DNA of 11,154 nucleotides from Microcaldota archaeon (GTDB taxonomy: Archaea > Micrarchaeota > Micrarchaeia > Micrarchaeales > Micrarchaeaceae), in assembly GCA_030039935.1 (NCBI GenBank), contig JASHUQ010000039.1, positions 1 through 11,154 on the forward strand, given 5' to 3'. A program made the position numbers and the translations under genes. Positions 1-5,506 of this stretch are shown in pieces. The notes beneath the pieces were generated by a model. The model worked only from the letters and a program-made list of their open reading frames with translations, was not told where the DNA came from and ran no database searches. Each line of letters begins with the position of its first letter. Position 1 is the stretch's first letter.

Positions 1-1
1 C

Positions 2-460
2 AAAAACAAAGGGATAAAATTCCACATCATAGGAACCGGCAGTCGGGACAGCGAAAAGATAATAGAAAACCTTGAGAGGACTTACAATGGTAATGTGAAA
101 TGGCTAGGATTTGCGCAAAAAGGCAACACCGCAAAGAACGAGTATATGCGTTCAACTGCGTTTGTGATGACATCAAGGTTTGAGGGATCTCCAGCAACGC
201 TGGCTGAGGCGCTGGCCAACGGACTTGTCTGCATAGCATTTTCAGTAAAAGGGGTAAGGGATGTTCTCAACAAGGTGAGAGAGAGCAGGCTTATAGAAAG
301 CTATGACGTTGATTCGTTTGTCGATGGGATACTAGAACTGTACGACAAATGGAATTCCGGGCAGATAACAAAAGAATTCAAAACAAGGATATCAAAAAAG
401 GGATTGAAGATGTACGATTACAGGAATACGCTTTTGAAAATAAGGAATATGATAGGGTAG
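2..460 (+). CDS. GT4-family glycosyltransferase, C-terminal part (5' end outside window)
   Basis: The reading frame is open from base 2 to a TAG at 458-460 and gives 152 residues, about the C-terminal 40% of a GT-B fold glycosyltransferase. It begins in the nucleotide-sugar-binding domain with a short beta strand ending in IIGTGS, the usual iGxGp-like turn of GT4 enzymes. The EX7E signature is present: Glu codons at 182 and 206 in FEGSPATLAEALANG, which in this family contact the donor sugar nucleotide. The protein would transfer a sugar from an NDP-sugar to a glycan or lipid acceptor at the cytoplasmic face of the membrane; donor and acceptor cannot be read from the sequence. The first in-frame ATG (95) is internal to the domain and is not the real start. 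The stop codon directly abuts the stop of the convergent gene on the other strand. Confidence 0.85.
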   Translation, partial: KNKGIKFHIIGTGSRDSEKIIENLERTYNGNVKWLGFAQKGNTAKNEYMRSTAFVMTSRFEGSPATLAEALANGLVCIAFSVKGVRDVLNKVRESRLIESYDVDSFVDGILELYDKWNSGQITKEFKTRISKKGLKMYDYRNTLLKIRNMIG

Positions 461-1519
461 CTATCGCATCATCTTTTCATAAACTTTTAGCGTATTGGAC
501 GCCGCTTTTCTCCATGTGAATCCTCTTGCATACCTGAGTGCAAGCATCCTTCTTTTTTCATTGTAGCCGTTTTCCCTTAGCTTTTCTATTAGCGCGGCCA
601 TGTGCTCTGTGTCGTTTGCCTCTATGCAGTATTTCCTAACTTCAATTGGAACCATTCCTTTTTTGTAGATTATTACTGGAAGTCCCCTTGCCTGCGCCTC
701 CAATATCGGTATTCCAAAGCCTTCATAAAAACTTGGATATACAAAAACATCAAATGAGTCGTATATGCTTACCTGCTTGTCTTCCGGTGCAAACCCCATG
801 AAGTGTATTCTATTGTCGCTTCTTGCAGACTCCATAGCGTTGTTCCTCGCATAGCCAAGCTTTCCCCATACTTTCAAGGTGTATTCTTTTCCTTTGAGCC
901 TCTTGAACGCGCTTATAAGCATTCCTGGGTTCTTCCTTGTGCGCAGAGCTCCGATATATCCAACAGTAAAACTATTTGCATTGCCTTTCTTTGGAATTTT
1001 CTCTTTGATAATCCTGTCTGCTATTCCGTGGTTGACAACGGTTATCTTTTTTCCTGGATATCCAAGCTTTACAGCATCATTCTTTGTCAAAGATGAAACA
1101 GCAATCAAATGGTCTGATTGGAGCGTGCTCTTGAGCGCGAGCTTTGTAACAACAGACAGCCACATAACGTTCCTTGCGCCTTTTGACACGTCCTTGTTCA
1201 GCTCTGGCTTTAGAACAAACTGGAAATCGTGCGCCGTTGTGACTATAGACGCGTTTCCTTTGTTGACAGGGAAAAACGGGTTCAGATCAAGGTTGTGCAC
1301 AACATCGTATTTGCTTATATCTCTGAAAAAAGTGTTCGACAGTATGCTCATTCCCTTGCCCAGCCTTTTGTCAAGCCGCACCCCAAGCCTATCTATCTTT
1401 GCTTTTCCCTCGATTTTCTTCAAGCTGTTGTATAAATAATAGGGATATCCGTAAAAGTCGCTTTTTGCCGCTCTGTAGCTCTGGAAGCTCCTTTCAAGCT
1501 CTAACAGCCCTATTCTCAT
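461..1519 (-). CDS. GT4-family glycosyltransferase (paralogue 1 of tandem pair)
   Basis: This 352-residue protein has the full length of a two-domain GT-B glycosyltransferase. The N-terminal half carries a HDF turn (TTAHDF) and the linker SSLTKNDAVKLGYP, typical of the acceptor domain and interdomain hinge. The C-terminal half has VGYIGALRTRKNP, where the donor-binding domain starts, and the EX7E motif with both acids present (E266 and E274 in YEGFGIPILEAQARG). It is clearly homologous to the next gene upstream: both share IYDSFDVFVYPS, EGFG, AQARG and KYCI. The ATG at 1519 lies 9 nt after the stop of that gene, with GATGA four bases before it, so the two are probably cotranscribed. No signal peptide or membrane segment is seen. 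It probably adds a hexose or similar sugar to a cell-surface glycan; the donor is unknown. Confidence 0.88.
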   Translation of the reverse strand: MRIGLLELERSFQSYRAAKSDFYGYPYYLYNSLKKIEGKAKIDRLGVRLDKRLGKGMSILSNTFFRDISKYDVVHNLDLNPFFPVNKGNASIVTTAHDFQFVLKPELNKDVSKGARNVMWLSVVTKLALKSTLQSDHLIAVSSLTKNDAVKLGYPGKKITVVNHGIADRIIKEKIPKKGNANSFTVGYIGALRTRKNPGMLISAFKRLKGKEYTLKVWGKLGYARNNAMESARSDNRIHFMGFAPEDKQVSIYDSFDVFVYPSFYEGFGIPILEAQARGLPVIIYKKGMVPIEVRKYCIEANDTEHMAALIEKLRENGYNEKRRMLALRYARGFTWRKAASNTLKVYEKMMR

Positions 1520-1528
1520 ACATTCATC

Positions 1529-2611
1529 TCATCTTTGTTTTACAGCATCAATATAGGCTTTGAAGGTCATTGCAGAGGTTTTCTCCATTGTGAAGCTCCT
1601 GGCATGGCGCATCGCAGCAATTCTCAGTTTTGCACCATATCCATTCTCTTTTATCCTTTTTATTGCAAGCGCCGCCTGTTTTTCATTCGTTACACTTATG
1701 CAGTATTTCGCCACCTCTTTTGGAATCAGCGCGCCCCTGAATGTTATTACAGGAATTCCCCTTGCCTGCGCCTGAAGTATTATGTACCCAAAGCCTTCGT
1801 AAATGCTGGGATAAACAAAAACATCAAAAGAGTCGTATATGCCAGTAATTTTCTTCTGGTCTGCAAAGCCCAGAAGGTTTGCATTGGAAAGCCTATTTTT
1901 GGCCTTGTAGGAAACCATGCTTCTGTATGATGAACCGTTTCCATATACTTTGAAAATTATATCCCTGTCTTTCTTCATAAGGTTTGCCACTTTCAATAAG
2001 AATATTGCATTTTTGTGATATGCAAGAGATCCAACATATCCTACTGTAAATTTCCTGCTTTCTTTTTTCCTAATCCTGTCTTTTATGAATGAATCATCTA
2101 TTCCCAAATATACAACCCTGTATTTTTTTGATCTGATCTCTTTTGGGAAGAAATGCTCCGCCTCTTCCATTGTTTTTTTAGAATTGAACAGTATCAAGTC
2201 AGAGCTTTCTACCGCATCCTTAGTGCTATTCCTTACAATTGCATTATAGAGCCTTTGCTGAACCCCTTTATGCAATTCCTTTTTCATCCTAGCGAAATCG
2301 TGTATTGTAACTATGATCCTTGCACTTGTTCCTTTTTCCCTTAGCAGCTTCGCGGCGAATCCCAATTCATGCGTCGTTATGTGTATTATATCATAACTGT
2401 AGAGGTTCTCTTTATCAAGCATTTTCTTGAATAATGTGTTTGCATAGAGCAGGCCGGTCCTATTGTTTCGCTTTGCGCTTTCAACCGCGTATATGCATTT
2501 AATCCTGCATTTTGATTTAAGCCTCTTTTGCAATTGATACGCATACTCTGTCATGCCGTCTCCGCTGCCCCTTTCAGGTTTGTATATGCTAAGAAACGCT
2601 ATCTTCATCAT
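1529..2611 (-). CDS. GT4-family glycosyltransferase (paralogue 2, EX7E altered to EX7Q)
   Basis: This 360-residue GT-B fold glycosyltransferase is the first gene of a two-gene minus-strand operon. It starts with a Rossmann strand MMKIAFLSIY followed by a GSGDGMTEYAYQL segment, as in GT4 acceptor domains; TIHDF and FNSKKTMEEAEHFFP match the same places in its paralogue. The donor domain begins at VGYVGSLAYHKN. The second glutamate of EX7E is replaced: YEGFGYIILQAQARG has E272 but Q280 (codon at 1772-1774), where the neighbour has Glu. That residue normally binds the donor ribose, so activity or donor preference may differ. I chose the ATG at 2611; an ATG at 2608 and a GTG at 2617 are alternatives. 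A TATA-like element lies upstream in the divergent spacer. Confidence 0.87.
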   Translation of the reverse strand: MMKIAFLSIYKPERGSGDGMTEYAYQLQKRLKSKCRIKCIYAVESAKRNNRTGLLYANTLFKKMLDKENLYSYDIIHITTHELGFAAKLLREKGTSARIIVTIHDFARMKKELHKGVQQRLYNAIVRNSTKDAVESSDLILFNSKKTMEEAEHFFPKEIRSKKYRVVYLGIDDSFIKDRIRKKESRKFTVGYVGSLAYHKNAIFLLKVANLMKKDRDIIFKVYGNGSSYRSMVSYKAKNRLSNANLLGFADQKKITGIYDSFDVFVYPSIYEGFGYIILQAQARGIPVITFRGALIPKEVAKYCISVTNEKQAALAIKRIKENGYGAKLRIAAMRHARSFTMEKTSAMTFKAYIDAVKQR

Positions 2612-2617
2612 ATGCAC

Positions 2618-2687
2618 ACTATCTTTTTGAATATGTTTCTAGTTTATTTTATAATGTTTTGCACAGAAATAAAAAGCAGTGTTATCA
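2618..2687. promoter_or_regulatory. Divergent promoter region between GT4 operon (-) and GT2 gene (+)
   Basis: This 70-bp AT-rich spacer separates two divergent genes. The segment at 2644-2655 (TTATTTTATAAT) reads as a TATA-like box in both directions. Its position, about 30-35 bp from each start codon, would place transcription start points very close to both genes, giving short leaders as is usual in archaea. For the plus-strand gene a GTGTT at 2679-2683 sits four bases before the ATG at 2688. The assignment rests on spacing and composition only. Confidence 0.4.
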
Positions 2688-3407
2688 ATGGTTGAGATCA
2701 GCATAATAGCGCCAACAATGAACGAGGAGCATGCACCAGAGACTGTAAGGGAGATATTCAGGATTTTTGGAAAGGATGTTGAAGTAATAGTTGTCGACAA
2801 AAGCGGCCCATCTTATAAAAAGCTGTTCAAGAAGACTGGAGTGAAGTTCATTAGGCAAAAGTCTAGAGGATACGAGGGCGCAATAATGGAAGGATTTGCG
2901 AAAGCGAGCGGGACCTCTGTGCTTGCATCAATAGACCCGGATGGCACCTATTCTGTGAGCGATCTCAAAAGGATAGTCTATGCTGCAAAAACGCAAACCT
3001 ATGATTTCATATCTGGGGATAGGACTGGATGCTCGCTTGAGGCAATGCCAAGGTACATAAAGTTTGGCAACTTCATGCTCGCTCTTGCATTTGACATACT
3101 CTTCCTGAAAAGGATGAAGGATGTGCTTAATGGGTCGTTTGCAATGAAAAGATATGCATTTGATGCAATAAAAAATATAAGCCCATACCATGCTGGGACG
3201 ATATTCTTTGAAATGGAGCTCGCAAAAAAGGGATTCCGAATGAAGAATATCAGAATATCATACAAGCCAAGAATAGGCTCTGAATCGAAAATCGCAAAGT
3301 CGAAAACACGGTATGGATTGAAAGTGCTGCTAGGAATAGGGAGAGGCAGAGCAAAGGAATCTGCAAGCATCCTATCGGAGATGTTCAGGAAGCGTTTCAA
3401 AAAGTGA
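2688..3407 (+). CDS. GT2-family glycosyltransferase (dolichol-phosphate-sugar synthase-like)
   Basis: The 239-residue product has a GT-A fold signature: ISIIAPTMNEE at the N-terminus, a VEVIVVDKSG strand, GYEGAIMEGFAKASG where family members contact the nucleotide, and IDPDGTYSVSDL with the metal-binding DxD (D83, D85). This resembles the polyprenyl-phosphate mannose/glucose synthase branch of GT2. There is no C-terminal transmembrane domain, so it would act as a soluble or peripheral enzyme, plausibly loading a lipid-phosphate carrier that the neighbouring GT4 enzymes extend or draw from. I prefer ATG 2688 over the upstream GTG at 2679, because that GTG falls within a GTGTT ribosome-binding-site-like element four bases before the ATG. 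The next gene starts 4 nt after the stop, indicating cotranscription. Family assignment is firm; donor and acceptor are inferred only. Confidence 0.82.
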   Translation: MVEISIIAPTMNEEHAPETVREIFRIFGKDVEVIVVDKSGPSYKKLFKKTGVKFIRQKSRGYEGAIMEGFAKASGTSVLASIDPDGTYSVSDLKRIVYAAKTQTYDFISGDRTGCSLEAMPRYIKFGNFMLALAFDILFLKRMKDVLNGSFAMKRYAFDAIKNISPYHAGTIFFEMELAKKGFRMKNIRISYKPRIGSESKIAKSKTRYGLKVLLGIGRGRAKESASILSEMFRKRFKK

Positions 3408-3411
3408 AATA

Positions 3412-3801
3412 ATGAAGCTAAGAATAGCGTTTGTTTCAGATACCGCATTTCCGTGGCATATTGGAGGTGTGGAAAAAACGGAATATGTTACAGCTGTTGA
3501 GCTGGCAAAAAAACATGATGTGCACTTCTTTTCCTTTAGATGGCCCTTGATGAAAAAGGAGTTCAGGCACAAAGGCATAACATATCATACAATCCATGAA
3601 CTGTCAAACGAAATGCTATACAAGAACAATGTCAGGTCGGTAAAAGAGGCACTAAGCGCGTCGTCCGTTGCATGGCAGCTGTTCAGATATAAGTTCGATG
3701 TTGTTATTGTCAATTCTTTTCCTTACATGCATATTCCTGTTGTAAAGCTCTATGCAAGGCTGTTCAAGTGCAAGCTCATCTTCGATGTTGCGGAAGTTTA
3801 G
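3412..3801 (+). CDS. N-terminal (acceptor-domain) fragment of interrupted GT4 glycosyltransferase
   Basis: This segment codes for 129 residues and is the part that would be translated from the natural start if the TAG terminates normally. It has a Rossmann-type first strand (LRIAFVSD), the GGVE turn, and further strands at VVIVNSFPY and KLIFDVAEV. It stops in the middle of the acceptor-binding domain and lacks the whole donor-sugar domain, so it should have no transferase activity alone. The ribosome binding site GTGA ends four bases before ATG 3412 and overlaps the TGA of the preceding GT2 gene, suggesting translational coupling. Confidence 0.6.
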   Translation: MKLRIAFVSDTAFPWHIGGVEKTEYVTAVELAKKHDVHFFSFRWPLMKKEFRHKGITYHTIHELSNEMLYKNNVRSVKEALSASSVAWQLFRYKFDVVIVNSFPYMHIPVVKLYARLFKCKLIFDVAEV

Positions 3802-3825
3802 AGCACGGGTAGATGGAACAGCTAT

Positions 3826-4545
3826 ATGGGAAAAGGGAAGGGAAGGGCGGCATATATCATATCGAAGAATGCGCTTGTTGGCGCGGATGCTTATATTTCA
3901 AATCCTGGAGAGACTGCAGCGGCGCTTCAAAAACTAGGAATTAGCAGCAGTAAAATTCATGAATTCTCCCCGATAATCGATGACAAATTAATGAATAAGA
4001 TAAGGCCGAAAAGCGCAAAGAACAGGATAGTCTATTCTGGCAGACTGATAAAAGAGAAGAGACTTGACAAATGGCTTTCTGTATTAAAGGAGACGAGAAA
4101 GCTTGTCCCCAGCGCAAATGGAATTATGATAGGGGAAGGGCCAGAGAAAGAGAAAATCTCAAGACTCATAAAAAAGATGGGGCTTGAGAGATGTGTCAAG
4201 GTGACAGGATATTTCAAAAACATAAATAGTGTGTTTTCAATTACAAAGGGATCAATAGTAGCATTAAACATGTCAGAGAGAGAAGGACTAAGCGCCACAG
4301 CGCTTGAGAGCCTTGCGCTTGGAACCCCTGTTGTGCTTCCCAGCTATTCTCCAATACCAGATGTTGTAAAAAGGATGTGCGTTGTTGGCAATGAAAAAAT
4401 GCTTCCAAAGAGGATAGCGCAGATAATGAGAAGCAAAAATAAGGGCCAATTCATTAAAAACAAGGGCTCGCTTGTGCAATTCTATTCATCAAGAACAGGA
4501 GAATTTTATGATAAATTGTTCAACAGTTTGGGCTTGCACGGCTAA
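3826..4545 (+). CDS. C-terminal (donor-domain) fragment of interrupted GT4 glycosyltransferase
   Basis: The segment codes for up to 239 residues from the first ATG after the in-frame TAG. It contains the end of the acceptor domain (GADAYISNPGETA) and the complete nucleotide-sugar-binding domain, including VYSGR, IGEGPE and EX7E. Unlike the other genes in this window, its ATG has no GTGA-like element in the preceding 4-10 bases (the upstream sequence is AACAGCTAT). Separate translation is therefore doubtful, and the fragment is better read as the cut-off tail of the upstream gene. It ends with TAA at 4543-4545, before the plus-to-minus convergence zone. Confidence 0.55.
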   Translation: MGKGKGRAAYIISKNALVGADAYISNPGETAAALQKLGISSSKIHEFSPIIDDKLMNKIRPKSAKNRIVYSGRLIKEKRLDKWLSVLKETRKLVPSANGIMIGEGPEKEKISRLIKKMGLERCVKVTGYFKNINSVFSITKGSIVALNMSEREGLSATALESLALGTPVVLPSYSPIPDVVKRMCVVGNEKMLPKRIAQIMRSKNKGQFIKNKGSLVQFYSSRTGEFYDKLFNSLGLHG

Positions 4546-4559
4546 TCCTCGATTAAAAA

Positions 4560-4600
4560 CAATAAAGAAAAAGAAAGAAAAGGGCTAGAAAACTAGCCCT
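4560..4600 (-). terminator. Hairpin plus T-rich tail, terminator of the 124-aa membrane protein gene
   Basis: A perfect 8-bp inverted repeat, AGGGCTAG (4581-4588) and CTAGCCCT (4593-4600), encloses an AAAA loop. Read on the minus strand it lies 22 bases after the TAA of the 124-aa gene and is followed by about 20 bases composed almost only of T with scattered C. This is the layout of an intrinsic terminator. Archaeal termination needs mainly the T tract; the stem may add pausing or 3'-end stability. On the plus strand the tract is A-rich, so the element does not serve the glycosyltransferase operon. Confidence 0.75.
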
Positions 4601-4622
4601 CACTACAGCTTGCTTTCTTGCT

Positions 4623-4997
4623 TTACATCTCCTGCATGGTAAATGCCGCTCCCAAGAATGTTAGGATGAATCCTATTATCGGAAGCCACATTACTGATGA
4701 TCCTACTGTCAATACTATTAGTGTTGCTCCAGCAACCCATGCGAGTTTGTATGCTGCTTTTGACGCCATTTTCTCCCAGCCTCCTAGGTTAGCGAAGCTA
4801 ACAAGGAATACCGCTATTGAAGACAGTATTGCCGCTGGGTATATGAATGGTAGCCAAATGCTTGCGACGCCGGCTGTCCAGCTTGAAGCTCCGTAACCCG
4901 TTCCTGCATACAGGAAGGCAGTTACTAGGAAGATTATTCCTCCTATGAACTCCAGTCCGAAGGCACCGAACGCCATTCCTTTTCCTTTCTTTGACAT
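4623..4997 (-). CDS. Small polytopic membrane protein of unknown function
   Basis: The product is 124 residues and very hydrophobic. I do not recognise the family. A short basic N-terminus (MSKKGKG) precedes a first membrane segment at about 9-31, a second at about 46-69, and a long hydrophobic stretch at about 85-120 that may form two more segments, so three or four passes are likely. A short polar loop (NLGGWEKMASKAAYK, 70-84) separates segments two and three. Residues are rich in Gly, Ala, Ser and aromatic side chains, and there is no Cys or conserved-looking catalytic cluster. The start at 4997 is set by AGGTGG (5003-5008) a few bases upstream; the overlapping ATG at 5001 opens an unrelated frame. 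It is monocistronic, with its own TATA-like box and terminator, which suggests strong independent expression. Confidence 0.75.
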   Translation of the reverse strand: MSKKGKGMAFGAFGLEFIGGIIFLVTAFLYAGTGYGASSWTAGVASIWLPFIYPAAILSSIAVFLVSFANLGGWEKMASKAAYKLAWVAGATLIVLTVGSSVMWLPIIGFILTFLGAAFTMQEM

Positions 4998-5002
4998 TCA
5001 TA

Positions 5003-5040
5003 CCACCTTAGATAACAACTCAAAGACAAGCTTTTTAAAT
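5003..5040 (-). promoter_or_regulatory. Promoter and ribosome binding site of the 124-aa membrane protein gene
   Basis: On the minus strand, ATTTAAAAA (5032-5040) resembles an archaeal TATA box and would place transcription start near 5010, giving a leader of only about 10-15 nt. AGGTGG at 5003-5008 is the best match to the 16S 3' end in the window and lies five bases before the ATG at 4997. The ribosome binding site is clear; the TATA box is judged from composition and spacing. Confidence 0.5.
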
Positions 5041-5072
5041 CTACGTGAATTTACATTGTAGTATCTTACACT

Positions 5073-5098
5073 ATGAGTTTTATGCAAAGAAAACTCAT
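5073..5098. repeat. 9-bp inverted repeat, candidate operator
   Basis: ATGAGTTTT (5073-5081) and its exact complement AAAACTCAT (5090-5098) flank an 8-bp spacer. A perfect 9-bp dyad between two divergent genes is the usual shape of a dimeric regulator site. It lies about 75 bp upstream of the membrane protein gene and next to the TATA palindrome. It could instead fold as a small RNA hairpin in a long leader. No regulator can be named. Confidence 0.4.
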
Positions 5099-5102
5099 GT
5101 TA

Positions 5103-5194
5103 TATATAAAATCCATTTTATATAATCTCGCTGGCTGAGCTCGCATATTTTGTTTTATATGCAAATTCAATGGAATTTATAGTAAGTTTTATAT
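5103..5194. promoter_or_regulatory. Multiple TATA-like boxes upstream of the RNA polymerase operon
   Basis: TATATAAAAT (5103-5112) and ATTTTATATA (5115-5124) form a palindrome around CC, so the element holds a TATA-like box in each direction. On the plus strand the octamer TTTTATAT occurs three times, at 5117, 5153 and 5187, spaced 36 and 34 bp apart. With the usual archaeal distance of about 25 bp, starts would fall near 5148, 5184 and 5218, all upstream of rpoH. The last box gives the shortest leader (about 40-55 nt) and is my choice for the main rpoH promoter. Which boxes are used cannot be decided from sequence alone. Confidence 0.45.
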
Positions 5195-5275
5195 TCTTTT
5201 TGCTCTTAATTATATTCACTCTCTGCGTGAAATAACAAAAGGTAGAGGACAAGCTGTTTGTTGTTTGGTGAGCCA

Positions 5276-5500
5276 TTGGTTTCTACCCAGTCAAGGCTAT
5301 TGGTTAAGCATGAAGTTATCAGCGATAGCGAGGCAAAGAAGATACTTAAGAAGTTCAAGATAACTGTTGACAAATTTCCAAAGATACTTGAGACAGATCC
5401 GCAGGTTGTGAAAATAGGGGCAAAGGCCGGCCAATTGATCATAATACATAGAAATGATCCAAATGGCAGCTATCCGTATTACAGATACGTTGTAAAATAA
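5276..5500 (+). CDS. rpoH: DNA-directed RNA polymerase subunit H (RpoH/Rpb5 C-terminal-like)
   Basis: The small assembly subunit H corresponds to the C-terminal domain of eukaryotic Rpb5 and sits at the jaw of the enzyme near incoming DNA. The sequence has the family order: LLVKHEVISDSEAKKILKKF, then FPKILETDPQVVKIGAKAGQ, then IIIHRNDPNGSYPYYRYVV, with the conserved DP, GAK and YYR. There is no in-frame ATG. I chose TTG 5276 (74 residues) because GGTGA (5267-5271) lies four bases before it; TTG 5258 would give 80 residues but lacks such a site. Family members are about 75-85 residues, so both fit. It is the first gene of the polymerase operon, in the standard archaeal order H-B-A, and ends 6 nt before rpoB2. 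Confidence 0.93.
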   Translation: MVSTQSRLLVKHEVISDSEAKKILKKFKITVDKFPKILETDPQVVKIGAKAGQLIIIHRNDPNGSYPYYRYVVK

Positions 5501-5506
5501 TATTTT

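Larger units (their letters stand above)
3412..4545 (+). pseudogene. GT4-family glycosyltransferase interrupted by in-frame TAG at codon 130
   Basis: Two open segments in the same frame together make one normal-length GT-B glycosyltransferase of 377 codons, with a TAG at 3799-3801 as the only interruption. The N-terminal half has the family GGVE turn (WHIGGVEKTEY) near residue 18. The C-terminal half has IVYSGRLIKEKR, IGEGPEKEK and the EX7E motif EGLSATALE (E291, E299), followed by SLALGTPVV. Continuity across the break is good: DVAEV, stop, STGRWNSYMGKG reads as uninterrupted sequence, and the stop differs by one base from TGG (Trp). It begins 4 nt after the GT2 stop, with GTGA (3404-3407) as ribosome binding site, so it lies in the same operon. 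It could be a recent nonsense pseudogene, a true two-piece enzyme, a readthrough case or a sequence error. Low decay elsewhere argues for a very recent event. Confidence 0.75.

Noticed and set aside
879..1439. Plus-strand open frame opposite the first minus-strand glycosyltransferase (186 codons)
   Set aside because: The opposite frame contains full GT4 motifs; this frame is hydrophobic antisense noise.
3799..3801. TAG in the glycosyltransferase as a pyrrolysine codon
   Set aside because: TAG is a normal stop for neighbouring genes, pyrrolysine is known mainly from methylamine methyltransferases, and no pyl genes are visible in the window.
4798..5001. Alternative minus-strand start at ATG 5001
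   Set aside because: That ATG opens a different frame of 67 residues with no membrane pattern; AGGTGG spacing fits the ATG at 4997 and its hydrophobic product.
5002..5257. tRNA or structured RNA gene in the spacer before rpoH
   Set aside because: No cloverleaf, box C/D or long GC-rich stem was seen; the region is AT-rich with promoter-like elements and one short dyad.
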